This document shows positions 34,586-45,051 of a stretch of 64,000 nucleotides of DNA, one piece after another. The stretch lies in assembly GCA_016802295.1 (NCBI GenBank), contig JAESIW010000115.1, forward strand, positions 1,160,892 to 1,224,891, in the 5' to 3' direction. The notes below the pieces were generated by a model that saw only the letters and a list, made by a program, of their open reading frames with translations, was not told where the DNA came from and ran no database searches. Position 1 is the first letter of the stretch; every line of letters starts with the position of its first letter. Source of the DNA: Brachionus rotundiformis. Its lineage: Eukaryota > Rotifera > Eurotatoria > Ploima > Brachionidae. Position numbers and translations under genes: made by a program.

Positions 34586-36229
34586 TTACATTTCCGACTC
34601 ATCTTCATCTTCATAGTCATCATCATCATCATCATCAATATTATCATCATCGTCAGCACCTAAATTGTCAATGGTCATTTCTTCGCCTGAACCAAAACCA
34701 TTTACATCTTGTGCATCATCGTCATCGACATCATCAACAAACTCATTATTCAGAATAAAATGTTTTAGCTGCCTATGAAACGAGTCAATAATGTTTGATG
34801 TTATTCCTGCTTGATCAAACGAGTTTTGAATAATCATTTTATCAAAATTTTCCCAAATTGTGCTGATCCATAGAATAATTTGTGCATAACCTGGCGACCT
34901 AACATTATTTGATTTTGTGTATGTTTTATCAGAGTTTAATAGCCAATCATTCCAAAACTCGTTATACAACGATTTTAATGGTCGAAACCATGCTATGTCC
35001 GCTGGTTGCAGTAAGTTAGTAAGCCTTTTTGGAATATAAGTAACTTGAACATTTGAAGCTTGAAAAGCATTTTTCACTGTCTGCGTACAATGACATGGTG
35101 CACAATCAATAAACAAGTTAACCTTTTCCAAATCATTTAAAATCATAAATGGTTTTATAACCTTGTCTATGTATTGATTACTGATTATTGACTCATTGAA
35201 ATTGCCATTTGTACCATAAACAATAACAACGTTACTTGGAGGACTAAAATTCTTTAGAGGAGTTTTACGTGGGATTAGAATCAATGGCTTTAATTTTTTG
35301 GACGAAGCTGAAGCTGAAAAAGCAATTGAAACTCTTGTTTGTTCATTTCCAGTTGTAACTGCCGGACATCGTTTAACACCTGACTGTTCGTAAGTGGTGG
35401 TTCTAGGGCTATCTAAATAGATAGATGTTTCGTCCATATTTATCAAAATATCTCTATTTAGTTCTCTAAGTACAAAATTATCGCTACAAAATTTAAGATG
35501 ATCCATAACTATTTTGCCAGCTTCTTTTGGTAATTCACGACCTTTCGTAGTGATCCTTCGCAAAACCAAATTTTTCCTTCTCAAAAAGTTAAAAAACCAA
35601 CCATTCGACCCCATAAAATTATTGTTCTTATTAATCATTAGTGCTCTGGTGGTTATCATTCTTTTATTCACACAAATTCCATTTAATCTTTTTGTCAAAA
35701 TCCATTCATAAAGCTCCGCCTCGAGTTCAGAATATTGGGCCGTATCACCTTTGCCTATTCTAAATTTGTTTCTCTTTTTTGCTTCTTCAATTAATTCTGG
35801 TTTAGATCGTAGCCAAGTTCTAATTGTTTTCCGGTCAACTTTATATTTTCTGGCGGCTTTACTAATATCGTTTTTTTCAGCATGTCTCAAAGCTGCAATT
35901 TTGAAAGCAAGTCGATAAGCTTTACGAGACTCAACATTAGTAGACGATGAAGGACCATTTAATTGACCACTTTGAATACTTAATGGTGAATCTCTTGATT
36001 GAGCACGAGAACCACCTAAAGTACTTGTAGTTGGTGTTGATGACGACGAACCACTAGGCGAAGATGCTGATAATGACGAACTACTACTTGATAATGATGA
36101 AGAATGTTGAGCAATAGTAGCGTTCTGAGTTTTTGCTGCATTAAGCATCTCTTGCCATGCTGCTGCTTCTTCTTTTGATGGCCTACCTCTTTTTCTTTTT
36201 GGCAAAGCTTGAAGCTGTTGGCTTTTCAT
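34586..36229 (-). CDS. pogo-family transposase (DDE_1), intact
   Basis: 547 residues in one frame. The N-terminus has an AT-hook (KRKRGRPSKEE, about 10-20) and a Ser-rich linker. A helix-turn-helix follows (AYRLAFKIAALRHAEKNDIS..AARKYKVDRKTIRTWL, about 104-143). A CENP-B-type second HTH lies at about 160-235 (NGWFFNFLRRKNLVLRR). The catalytic domain carries Asp in NMDETSI, in LFIDCAPCHCT and in LLQPADIAWFRPLK, consistent with a DDD/DDxD triad. The C-terminus (about 495-547) is almost entirely Asp/Glu. No stop or frameshift is seen, so the enzyme may be functional. It cuts and pastes its own element in the nucleus. Confidence 0.93.
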   Translation of the reverse strand: MKSQQLQALPKRKRGRPSKEEAAAWQEMLNAAKTQNATIAQHSSSLSSSSSSLSASSPSGSSSSTPTTSTLGGSRAQSRDSPLSIQSGQLNGPSSSTNVESRKAYRLAFKIAALRHAEKNDISKAARKYKVDRKTIRTWLRSKPELIEEAKKRNKFRIGKGDTAQYSELEAELYEWILTKRLNGICVNKRMITTRALMINKNNNFMGSNGWFFNFLRRKNLVLRRITTKGRELPKEAGKIVMDHLKFCSDNFVLRELNRDILINMDETSIYLDSPRTTTYEQSGVKRCPAVTTGNEQTRVSIAFSASASSKKLKPLILIPRKTPLKNFSPPSNVVIVYGTNGNFNESIISNQYIDKVIKPFMILNDLEKVNLFIDCAPCHCTQTVKNAFQASNVQVTYIPKRLTNLLQPADIAWFRPLKSLYNEFWNDWLLNSDKTYTKSNNVRSPGYAQIILWISTIWENFDKMIIQNSFDQAGITSNIIDSFHRQLKHFILNNEFVDDVDDDDAQDVNGFGSGEEMTIDNLGADDDDNIDDDDDDDYEDEDESEM

Positions 36230-36375
36230 ATTAGTTTAAGTTTAAGAAATTTTATGGAAATTATATTTGTAAGAGAAAAATTTCAATTTTTTTAAAATTT
36301 TAAGCTCATGGGTGTGTATTATTTTGAAAATTTCAATCCCATGAGACTATAAAAAATTTTTTTATAATACACACT

Positions 36376-36540
36376 GGGGCTATGATGAAATTCAGCTAAA
36401 CTTCAAATAAGTATTTCAAAGTTTTTTAAATTAAAATCCCGGGGTTATAATGAAACTTTTTTTGAAAAACCCAGGGCTTCTAGTATATATTATGGTGGTG
36501 GGGCAATAGCTAAAACCATACTTGTACCCCGGGGTAGTAA
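36376..36540 (+). repeat. right subterminal motif array of the pogo-like element
   Basis: Copies at 36376-36390 (GGGGCTATGATGAAA), 36441-36454 (GGGGTTATAATGAA) and 36531-36540 (GGGGTAGTAA, running into the TIR). All three run in the same direction as the left-end copies. Confidence 0.6.
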
Positions 36541-36554
36541 ACAAGAGTTTACGG
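36533..36554 (-). repeat. right terminal inverted repeat of the pogo-like element
   Basis: 22 bp, an exact reverse complement of 34269-34290, followed by TA. Confidence 0.97.
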
Positions 36555-36744
36555 TAATTTTAAAATAAAAATTTAAAAAAAAGATATTTAATTAATTTAC
36601 AAATTTATAGAATTCAAAGTTTTTCATTTAAATTCAAATCACATGATTTAATTAAAAATTTCATCAAAAATTATAATAAAATGAAAGAAAGTTAAAATTA
36701 ATCAAAAACAAAAATTTCGAATCATTTTATGAAACGATTTAGTA

Positions 36745-38421
36745 ATGAATCTTCAAGTTAATCATTTTATTGTTTACCTCTTGGTAAATTTAGCAACTTA
36801 CTTTTATTTTGTGAATTGTTTAAGTGGTAATTTTTTTCCGAATAACCATTTTAAAAATTTTATTACCATGACTGATTTTTATCACAGAAATTGATTCAGT
36901 AGAGTATAAATTATTTGAAAAATTGACAAAAAATTACTCAAAAAACGTCCGTCCAGTTAAGAACTGGAATGACACAGTTGATGTTTTTGTTGATGTTGAT
37001 CTTCATAAAATCGCCAATGTGGTAAAGCTATACAATAGTAAGAATAAAAGAAAAATTTTTAAATTTCATATAAGGCCGAGTATCATCAATCGATTCTAAT
37101 CTATGTTCAATTAGAAATAGTAAATATTTTATAAAAACTAATAAGTTTTTTTAAAAGTTAAAATTTTAGAAATGGACTGACATTTATTTAAGTTGGGAAC
37201 CGGCAGAATATGACAACATAAATTCGATAATGCTACCATCTCATAAAATTTGGATACCTGATCTTCATTTGTTTAACAGCGCTTCTGAAAATGATAGAAT
37301 TTATCCTTCAATTGTAAAGGTTTTTTCCAATGGGACTGTCAAATCTTATCCAATTAATCAGCTGTACGCTCACTGTGCATTTGATTTCGACCAGTTTCCG
37401 TACGATTCCCAGTCATGTGATTTCATAATAGGAAATGTGGTTGAAAAAAGCAAAGTAAAAATTTGGCTGACTAGTTCAGTAAAAAAAGACTACTTAATTT
37501 ATAATTATGAGTGGAATTTCGTTAAATTAAAAGATAGACATGAAATTCAACTCAATGTTCCTGGTACCTTTGATCAAAATGACTGGTTTAGCAATGATTG
37601 GAGTGTATCCATGTTTACTCTTGGTATTTTAGATAAATTAAACTTAGCCCAACTAATTTAAACTCAACACTATTTAAGTTATAAAACGAGAATCTAAATT
37701 TTACCAGAATTTATTTATTTGGCCAGTTATTTTTATATTAATGATTGGCAGCTGTGTTTTTATCCTGCCTTCAACGTGTGTAGAGCGAGCTTCCATGGGT
37801 GTTTTGCTACTTCTTGCCCAAGTTATCATGTCTCTTATGCTTGATACGTATACACCTAAAAACTCGGTGAGTTTCACAGTAATTGATCAATTAATTGGAT
37901 TTTCAATGTTTATGGTTACGTGGTCAACATTTGTGAGTACAATAATGATAAGTTTTGACAAGGACGCTTTTGTTTACCGCAAAGTACCAACATGGCTCAG
38001 AAACGCACTCTTAAAATACATTGGCAAAATAACCTTTAAATATGGAACTCTGGATCGCATCTTGAATACCAGTCAATTAGAGTAAATAATTTTATTGAGA
38101 AAACGATATTATTAAAATTTAATATGATAAATATTTAGTCAAGATGATGAGATAGCATTACTGGATTCTAATCAATTGCTTCAAGACTATCAAGCTGAAT
38201 CAGCTGAATTGTCAGTCGAGCAAAAAGACTCATTTCAGACAAAAACTTTGCTTATTCTTATCAATAACCAGTTGGCCATGTTTAGATCAAGGATCAAGGA
38301 AAAAGAAGTTAGAGAACAGAATAAGAAAGACTGGTTGATAATAGCATGTGTTCTTGATAGATTTTGTTTAATTATTTATTATCTGATTTCTTTATTTGGT
38401 TTATTTATAATTTTTATTTGA
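36745..38421 (+). CDS. Cys-loop ligand-gated ion channel, nicotinic-acetylcholine-receptor-like subunit
   Basis: Six exons: 36745-36826, 36888-37021, 37075-37119 (a 45-nt exon, the size of the matching vertebrate nAChR exon), 37170-37623, 37679-38081 and 38139-38421. All are in phase; 466 residues. It has a signal peptide, loop A WIPDLHLFNSA, a Cys-loop of 13 residues between cysteines (CAFDFDQFPYDSQSC, about residues 156-170) and M1 after IKRESKFYQ. M2 begins with Glu at -1' and Arg at 0' (VERASMGVLLLLAQVIMSLML, 9' Leu). The M3-M4 loop is short and M4 is KKDWLIIACVLDRFCLIIYY. Glu at -1' suggests cation selectivity. The loop C vicinal Cys pair is absent, so it is a non-alpha-type subunit. The ATG lies 2 nt after an AG acceptor-like site and about 190 bp from the pogo insertion. 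Confidence 0.9.
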
Positions 38422-39249
38422 ATTTATTTTTATAAAATTTTTTTAAATTGTTTTAATTTTACATGGATCAAATAAAATGAGTGAAAAAGATAAAATTTTA
38501 AAAACTAATTAATTTTAATCAACAATTCGCCATATTACCATACAGAGAAGTCTTCTAAGAGTTACTTTCACTGAAGACATAAACCAATTGCTGTTATATT
38601 ACCAAACTTTTGTTTAGTCTCGATCGTTTAGTCACTTATCTAGTTTTTTATTATAATATGTTATTATGATTTGCTGAAGCTTTATGATACATTTTCGCAT
38701 TTTATTCAGTTCATTAGAATAGTTTCATTTTACATATGAAATGTTTTCATAATAAAAGTCTTTAAGATGCAAATTTGTCTGTTGTTGGTGATTTTTCATT
38801 AGCTAATTCAATACAGTATTTAATTTTTTGAATTGTCTTTGGGAGATTTTTAAGATCGATACCGAATATTTATCAAGAAGATTGAAATATCTCCGGATAT
38901 TAGTTAAAAAAAAAGATCTTGGTTAAAATTTTATTTTCTAAATGTAAGTGGCCACTCTGAGCCAAAATGGTTCATATAAAAAATATAAGAAAAATAAATA
39001 AAATAAAGTAAAACAAGAAATCAACTAAGTTTGAATTAACAACACTTAATATTTATTTAATTATAGAAAAGAACAAACTTAGTACCGTGTGCAAAAGGTG
39101 TTTCTATCCTTAACAACTTGTTTTTTTTTTCTAACGCTTGAATCAAAGAGTGGTTTTAATTTTGTTAACACAAAAACGCGCTAAGTGCGTGTATCACGAC
39201 ACTTCATCTTCCCCTTTCTTTTTAATTTAAACATACAGTTTAAACCTTA
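38422..39249. other. spacer between receptor gene and gypsy remnant
   Basis: The 3' flank of the receptor gene (AATAAAATGA at about 38470), then AT-rich sequence. No LTR could be recognised. Nothing else was seen. Confidence 0.5.
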
Positions 39250-39255
39250 AGTGTA

Positions 39256-40007
39256 TTGAAACGCAAAGCCCTTGAGGCTGAAAAAGAACTTACACTTGAT
39301 AAATTAATTAAGTACGGTAGGTTAGATGAGTCTGTTAATTCCCAGATGAAAGAGTTGAAAAAGTTTAATAAAAGTGAAAATGAAAAGATGGAAGTGAATA
39401 AGGTTAGAGATAATCCTGGTAGTAGAAGTGGTAATACTAATGGTAGAAATAGTAGACATAGAGTTGATAGACAAAAGACAAAGAGTTCATATAGACCAAA
39501 GGAAGAAAATCAATCGAGAGAAGAGAAAAAATGTTTTAAGTGTGTTTAAAGTACCCACATGAAAAGATTTGCCCTGCCAAAGGTCAAAAATGTAGGAAAT
39601 GTGATCTTTTTGACCATTTGAGAGGTGTTGTCCAACAAATGGTAGAAAGATCCATAAGGTTAATGAAATGTCTGACTCAGGATCCGAAAATGACAGTTGT
39701 ACCTGGAGGGTTAGAGTCAAAAACAGAGTCCAGAGCGTCTTGATGGCTGTTAAAGAATGGTTTATGCCAATGGTGACGGTGTTGTTGTGTGGTTTAAGTT
39801 TGAGCTTCATGGTAGATACAGGTTCTCAAGTTAATATCATTGATGAGCAAAGTTTTAAGAAATTGAAAATAAAACCTAAGTTGTACAAATTTGGTTGTGT
39901 GATTCTATCAACACAATGGGAAAGTTTAAAACCCGAGTTAAATATAGTTACCAGTATAGATCTGTTGAATTCATTGTTACACGAGGTAATTATGGAAATC
40001 TACTAAG
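39256..40007 (+). pseudogene. gag tail, zinc knuckles and aspartic protease (frameshifted)
   Basis: An ALEAEKELTLDKLIKYGRL-type gag segment is followed by a basic linker. The first zinc knuckle (CFKC) is broken by a frameshift and continues in another frame as YPHEKICPAKGQKCRKC. A further shift leads to the protease, whose active-site motif is MVDTGSQVNIID. A shift inside a zinc knuckle is decay rather than a programmed frameshift. Confidence 0.85.
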
Positions 40008-42135
40008 TTATCCTACTTCAGTAGAATTGGGTATTATGAATAGAATAAATACGGTTGGTAATAGCATGACTAGTTCTGGCATGAGTAATTGGACTGAGAA
40101 ATACCCATCACTGTTTTCTGGCAAAATTGGTCTATTGAAAAATTATGAAGTTAAGCTTCATATTGATGAGTCGATCAAGCCGACTCAGCAGAAGCTAAGG
40201 CCTGTTCCGTTTCATATGAGACCTTTAGTGGAAGCGGAAATCATGAAAATGATTGAGCAGGATATTATAGAACCAATAAATGGTCCAACGCCATGGGTGT
40301 CTCCAATAGTACCTGTGCCAAAGCCTGATCGACCTAATGAAGCGCGTATCTGTACAGATGCGAGAGAAATGAACAAAGCCATTTTAAGAACACGTCATTC
40401 CTTTCCAACTGTTGAAGATTTAGTGGTAAAGTTAAATGGAGCAAAATACATTTCCAAGTTTGATTTACGATCGGGATATAATCAGTTATATCTTGACAAA
40501 GCTTCAAGATATATTACCGCCTTTTGTACTCATATGGGAGTTTTCCAATATAAAAGGCTGAATTTTGGTATAAACGCTGCATCTGAGATATTTCAAAAGA
40601 TTATTGAGCAGGTATTATCTGGATTGGAAGGTGTCGCAAACTTCATTGACGACATTATAGTATTTGCTTCTAATAAACAAGAGCATGATTCTAGACTTGA
40701 AGCTGTGCTCTGAAGACTCAATGAATCTGGTTTAACAGTCAATGAATCCAAATGTGAGTTCGGCAAACAAAGCTTAAAATTTTTTGGTCTTGAATTTTCA
40801 AACAATGGTATTTCTATAGAATCTAAGAAGTGTGACGCACTATTGAATGCCAAAGCTCCAAAAACCGTAGGTGAAATTAGAAGCTTGCTTGGTTTAGCGA
40901 ATTACTGTTCGCGGTTTATCCCAGAATATGCTACAGTGATAGAACCGTTAAGACAATAGACTAAGAAAGGTGTTAAATGGACTTGGGAGAAATGTCATGA
41001 TGATGCTCTCTCCAAGATGAAAAGGGTTCTTTGCACAAAAGCCTTAAGTTATTTTGATCCAAAGTTACGTACGGAAATAACTGTTGATGCCAGTCCAGTT
41101 GGTATCGCTGCTGTTTTGTGTCAATATGATCCAAGAACACCAAATGATAAGAAGATAATAATGTATGCGAGTAGGAGTTTAACCAAGGTTGAACAAAAAT
41201 ATTGCCAAGTGGAACGTGAAGCGTTAGCTGTGATATGGGCTTGTGAAAAGTTCCATTTATACATATATGCCAAAGAGTTTGACATAATTACGGATAATAA
41301 GGCCGTAGAGCTTATTTTCGGAAATGTGCGTTCCAAACCAAAGGCGAGAATCGAACGGTGGTGCTTAAGACTCTTACCTTACAAATTTGTGGTGAAGCAT
41401 AAAGCGGGTGCTTTTAATATTGCGGACTATATGTCTAGAAACCCGACAAGTCCAGCTAATGATTCTTGTGAAAAGTATACCGAAAGCTACATTAATATGG
41501 TCTCTAGTTTAGCTATTCCATCAAGTATTTGTAAAGCTGATTTGGTAAAGGCAACAAAAGAAGATATACAACTGGTTGAAATGATGAATATGATTCAAGG
41601 TAGGCCATACAAAAAGATTGACAGTTTCGAAAGGGTCAAATCTGAACTTACAGCAACTAAAGAAGGCCTGATCTTGAGAGGTAATTGTGTTGTGATTCCT
41701 GAGTTGTATCAAAAGCGGATCATTAAGATAGCACATGGTGGTCATATGGGTATGGTGAAAACTAAACAACTTGTGAGAAGTCATGTATGGTTTCCAAACA
41801 TTGATAAACAAGTTGAAAATATGGTTAAGTCATGTCATAAGTGTCAAATCAATTCGGATACTACTGAGTTACCAGACGGTCCATGGGACCTTGTCAGTGT
41901 TGATTTCTACGGTCCTCTTACTTGTGGTAAATATATTTTAGTATTAGTTTGTGAATACGCTAGATATCCGCTAGTGAAGGTAATATCAAGTACAAATGCT
42001 GAAGTAGTCATACCAGTGCTAAACGAAATTTTCTCTATTTTTGGAATACCAAAAGCTGTAAAATCGGACAATGGTCCACCATTTTGTTCATACAAGTTCA
42101 AGCAATTTGCATTAGAGCAAGGCTTTAATGCATAA
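39895..42135 (+). pseudogene. reverse transcriptase, RNase H and integrase N-terminus (two in-frame stops)
   Basis: RT motifs are ICTDAREMNKAI, FDLRSGYNQL, GVFQYKRLNFGI and FIDDIIVF (catalytic Asp pair). TGA at 40711 follows. The connection and RNase H (TVDASPVGIAAVL, QVEREALAVIWA, ITDNKAVE) continue past the TAG at 40957. The integrase has an HHCC zinc site (HGGHMG...SCHKC) and a DDE core with VDFYGP and SDNGPPF. Confidence 0.9.
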
Positions 42136-42390
42136 GAAAATTACACCGTTATGGCCGAGGTCTAATGGCATGTGTGAACGGTTCATGCGCAATTTGGGAA
42201 AAGTAATGCGTAATTCATCAACTGAACAAAAGAGTTGGGAAGCCGAATTGGTAGAATTTTTACGAAATTATAGAGACACTCCACATACGTCGACTGGAGT
42301 AGCTCCAAACAAGCTTATGTTTCAGCATAATGCAAAAACTTCTAAAATGCCTTATATACAAAATGGACCGAATCAAAGGTATATTTATTT
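42128..42390 (+). pseudogene. integrase C-terminal part (frame-shifted)
   Basis: It continues the integrase with ITPLWPRSNGMCERFMRNLG (third catalytic acid Glu), RNYRDTPHTSTG and APNKLMF, then runs into non-coding sequence at about 42385. The one- or two-base shift at about 42131 separates it from the preceding frame. Confidence 0.85.
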
Positions 42391-42671
42391 AATATTAAAA
42401 AAAAAAAATTGTTTTATTTTTTATTTCTTTTGGTGATAGTGACTAATTATTACTTACTAAATATAAATTCATTGTTTAAAAGTTGACTATAATTGTAATT
42501 AAAGCTGGCCTGAATTTTTGCAAATGGAACATCGATTCTAACTCATGAGAAATTAGATTTTTTAAACAACTCATAATTTTACATTTAAGCTTAATTCCTC
42601 ATTTGTTTAGTTATTTTTTCATTAATTATAATTTTAAAATCTTAATACTAATCATAAAATTTCTAAATTGG
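42391..42671. other. AT-rich flank of the gypsy remnant
   Basis: No LTR, gene or structured repeat was seen. Confidence 0.5.
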
Positions 42672-42739
42672 TATCTTAAATTTTTTGCTTCAATTGATGG
42701 TAAAAAGTTTCCTATGTTCTCACCATTACTCAACAAAAT
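42672..42739 (+). repeat. gap-flanking duplicate, left copy (right copy 43068-43135)
   Basis: 68 bases before the gap recur directly after it with 2 differences, the same pattern as at the 510-900 gap. Confidence 0.9.
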
Positions 42740-43067
42740 NNNNNNNNNNNNNNNNNNNNNNNNNNNNNNNNNNNNNNNNNNNNNNNNNNNNNNNNNNNNN
42801 NNNNNNNNNNNNNNNNNNNNNNNNNNNNNNNNNNNNNNNNNNNNNNNNNNNNNNNNNNNNNNNNNNNNNNNNNNNNNNNNNNNNNNNNNNNNNNNNNNNN
42901 NNNNNNNNNNNNNNNNNNNNNNNNNNNNNNNNNNNNNNNNNNNNNNNNNNNNNNNNNNNNNNNNNNNNNNNNNNNNNNNNNNNNNNNNNNNNNNNNNNNN
43001 NNNNNNNNNNNNNNNNNNNNNNNNNNNNNNNNNNNNNNNNNNNNNNNNNNNNNNNNNNNNNNNNNNN
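42740..43067. other. assembly gap (328 N)
   Basis: A run of N flanked by near-identical sequence. The real missing length may be zero. Confidence 0.99.
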
Positions 43068-43360
43068 TATCTTAAATTTTTTGCCTCAATTGATAGTAAA
43101 AAGTTTCCTATGTTCTCACCATTACTCAACAAAATAATCAAGGTTTTTATTTTGTAATTAAATAGTATAAATTTTGAATTAGATATAAATTTGAATAAAA
43201 GTAGAAATAATTATCAATAAATATAATTTATTTAGAAAAAAATTAAAAATTAAGAAGATATTTTTATTTTAAAATTTAGATAAGCTAACTAAAAGAATTT
43301 TTTCTATAAATTACATAATTAATACTGTTTTTAAAAATTTTTGTTTTTTCCCCTATTCCT

Positions 43361-45051
43361 TTAGAATTTATTCAACAAGCTTTTCAAATTCATTCGGCTA
43401 TTCTTGTTGGTAAAAATGAATGGTGAGCCCTAAAATAATTAGATTGAATTTAAGCCATTCTAAAAATTAAACTTGAATATTACTGATGTTGGACACTTAA
43501 TGGCTTGATTAAGACTGGTCCATTGATCACTTTTTTGAGCATTTGGTGTTAGCTTAAATTAAAAAATTCGATAAGTGGCTATTTTAATTTAATTTTTCCT
43601 AAATCCTTACCATACTGTTCCATAATTCAACGGCAGCTGCTTCATGACCTTTGACACTGAAGTGGAAGCAATCTGGAGCAAAATAGCTGTAATCACCAGT
43701 TCCGTCAGGCTTTGGAAAAATATCAATTAGATTAAAATAAACATTTTAAAAATTTTCAATACTCTCAATGGTGGTCTCATATTTTTCATGAATGAATGAA
43801 CAACAACAGTAAAATCATCTGAATTGTCATATATTCCCGAGTTTATAAGATCTTCGGTTTGTTGTTGAATTGATTTAGTGATTGACAAAAGTGTTGGACG
43901 GAATGAAGATGAAAGACCACAATCACAGAATGTCCTTGAGTAGTTAATTTAGATACCAGGAAAAAGAAGGATAATAAATTAAATCTACTTCTGCATGTTT
44001 CGGCAAGTTAATCCAGTTAAAAGTTCAATACCACTTACATCAAGTGAAACAACCAAATTTACTAATGTTCTTGGCAAATTGGCTTTCAAGTAATCCAATG
44101 TTGATCGAATATTTGTCATGTAATTATTTGCTGTGTATTTAGACTTAGAAAATTTTTTAATTAAAGACTATGATTAATTTTTGTGTTTAGTTTTACATCT
44201 CTACAAGCTTTGCATAAATCATTTCCACCGACAAACATGGTCACTAATTTCCAACCTCCATTAAAATTAATGTTGGTAGTTTGTTTCATTTTGTTAACCA
44301 AATTTTTTGCCTGTGTTAGCATTTCACTTTAATTAATTTAAGGATCTAAAAAATTTATCTAATTTAATTTTTAATAAAATACAATGAAGTTTCTCCTGGT
44401 CGAGCCATATTGAAAACAGCATTAGCTGATGTCGAACCTCCTGAACCAGTCGATGCACCATACAAGTTTGGATTAAATTTTTTGATAATATCTAAAAAAA
44501 AGTGAATTAAATGATTATTAATCATTTTTTTTGTTATTATAAATTTAAAATGTTACTTGGTAGAGTGATTGATTGGCTCAAATCTGATTTTTCGCCACCC
44601 ATGCTCCAAGATACTCCACGACACTCTTCAATCAAACCCAAAATTGTGTTTGCTTTGGCTCCATTGGCAGCCTATATTGTTGTTAAAAACATCATATAAT
44701 TTCTATTAAAAAATCAATTTTTTGTTTTACAGTCAAAGAATCACCAATGGCTCCAATGATTTCAATATCACTTGGTCTCAAGGCATGAACACTAGTTGGT
44801 CTTGGATTAGTGCTGGCAAATGTGTCGCACAGAAAAGAGTTTCTTAAATTTCTTGGCTCTGATGAATAATTGGCCATTTTTTCATTCGTTTTCCAAGCGT
44901 TCTCCATAATCAAGTTGATGTACTCTTCGTCAAATCCACTCGATTTAATGAAGTCTAAGGACAAAATTTACATTCAAAAATGGTCAAGATTAAGATGGTT
45001 GTTCTTACTCGAGCTGTGTAAGATCAAACTAACTAGGATAAAAAATTTCAT
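43361..45051 (-). CDS. PLB1-like: secreted phospholipase-B1-like GDSL/SGNH lipase
   Basis: Ten exons: 45051-45009, 44954-44731, 44671-44557, 44491-44383, 44326-44197, 44143-43989, 43934-43763, 43709-43611, 43552-43484 and 43429-43361. All phases close; 394 residues. The family hydrolyses both acyl chains of phospholipids outside the cell. A signal peptide is at about 1-14. SVHALRPSDIEIIGAIGDSL carries the catalytic Ser (about 87). Oxyanion-type motifs are SWSMGGEKSDL and FVGGNDLCKACRD. The catalytic Asp/His are in PDCFHFS near the end. Vertebrate PLB1 has four such repeats and a membrane anchor; this protein has one repeat and no anchor. A strong but unused donor (GTAAGT) lies inside exon 6 at 44038-44033. 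Skipping it keeps both phase and family similarity. Confidence 0.88.

Larger units (their letters stand above)
34269..36554. mobile_element. complete pogo-like (Tc1/mariner superfamily) DNA transposon
   Basis: Perfect 22-bp terminal inverted repeats lie at 34269-34290 (CCGTAAACTCTTGTTTACTA..) and 36533-36554. They are flanked by TA at 34267-34268 and 36555-36556, the target duplication of this superfamily. The element is 2286 bp and contains one uninterrupted minus-strand transposase. Perfect TIRs and an intact gene indicate a recent, possibly still mobile insertion. It lies between the glycosyltransferase-like gene and the Cys-loop receptor, about 190 bp upstream of the receptor ATG. Confidence 0.95.
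39250..42390 (+). mobile_element. decayed Ty3/gypsy-type LTR retrotransposon, both ends missing
   Basis: In order it has gag C-terminus, zinc knuckles, protease, RT, RNase H and integrase, the gypsy order (RT before integrase). The gag start is cut at about 39253 and no LTR is visible on either side. Frame changes occur within gag/protease (about 39540, 39660 and 39900) and in integrase (about 42131). In-frame stops are TGA at 40711-40713 and TAG at 40957-40959. Confidence 0.9.

Noticed and set aside
37022..37039. Alternative donor GTAAGA at 37038 for receptor exon 2
   Set aside because: Its phase does not match; using GTAAAG at 37022 allows the 45-nt exon and the family alignment.
39016..39250. 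Possible 5' LTR of the gypsy element
   Set aside because: No matching copy is present 3' of the integrase and no TG..CA-bounded repeat is seen.
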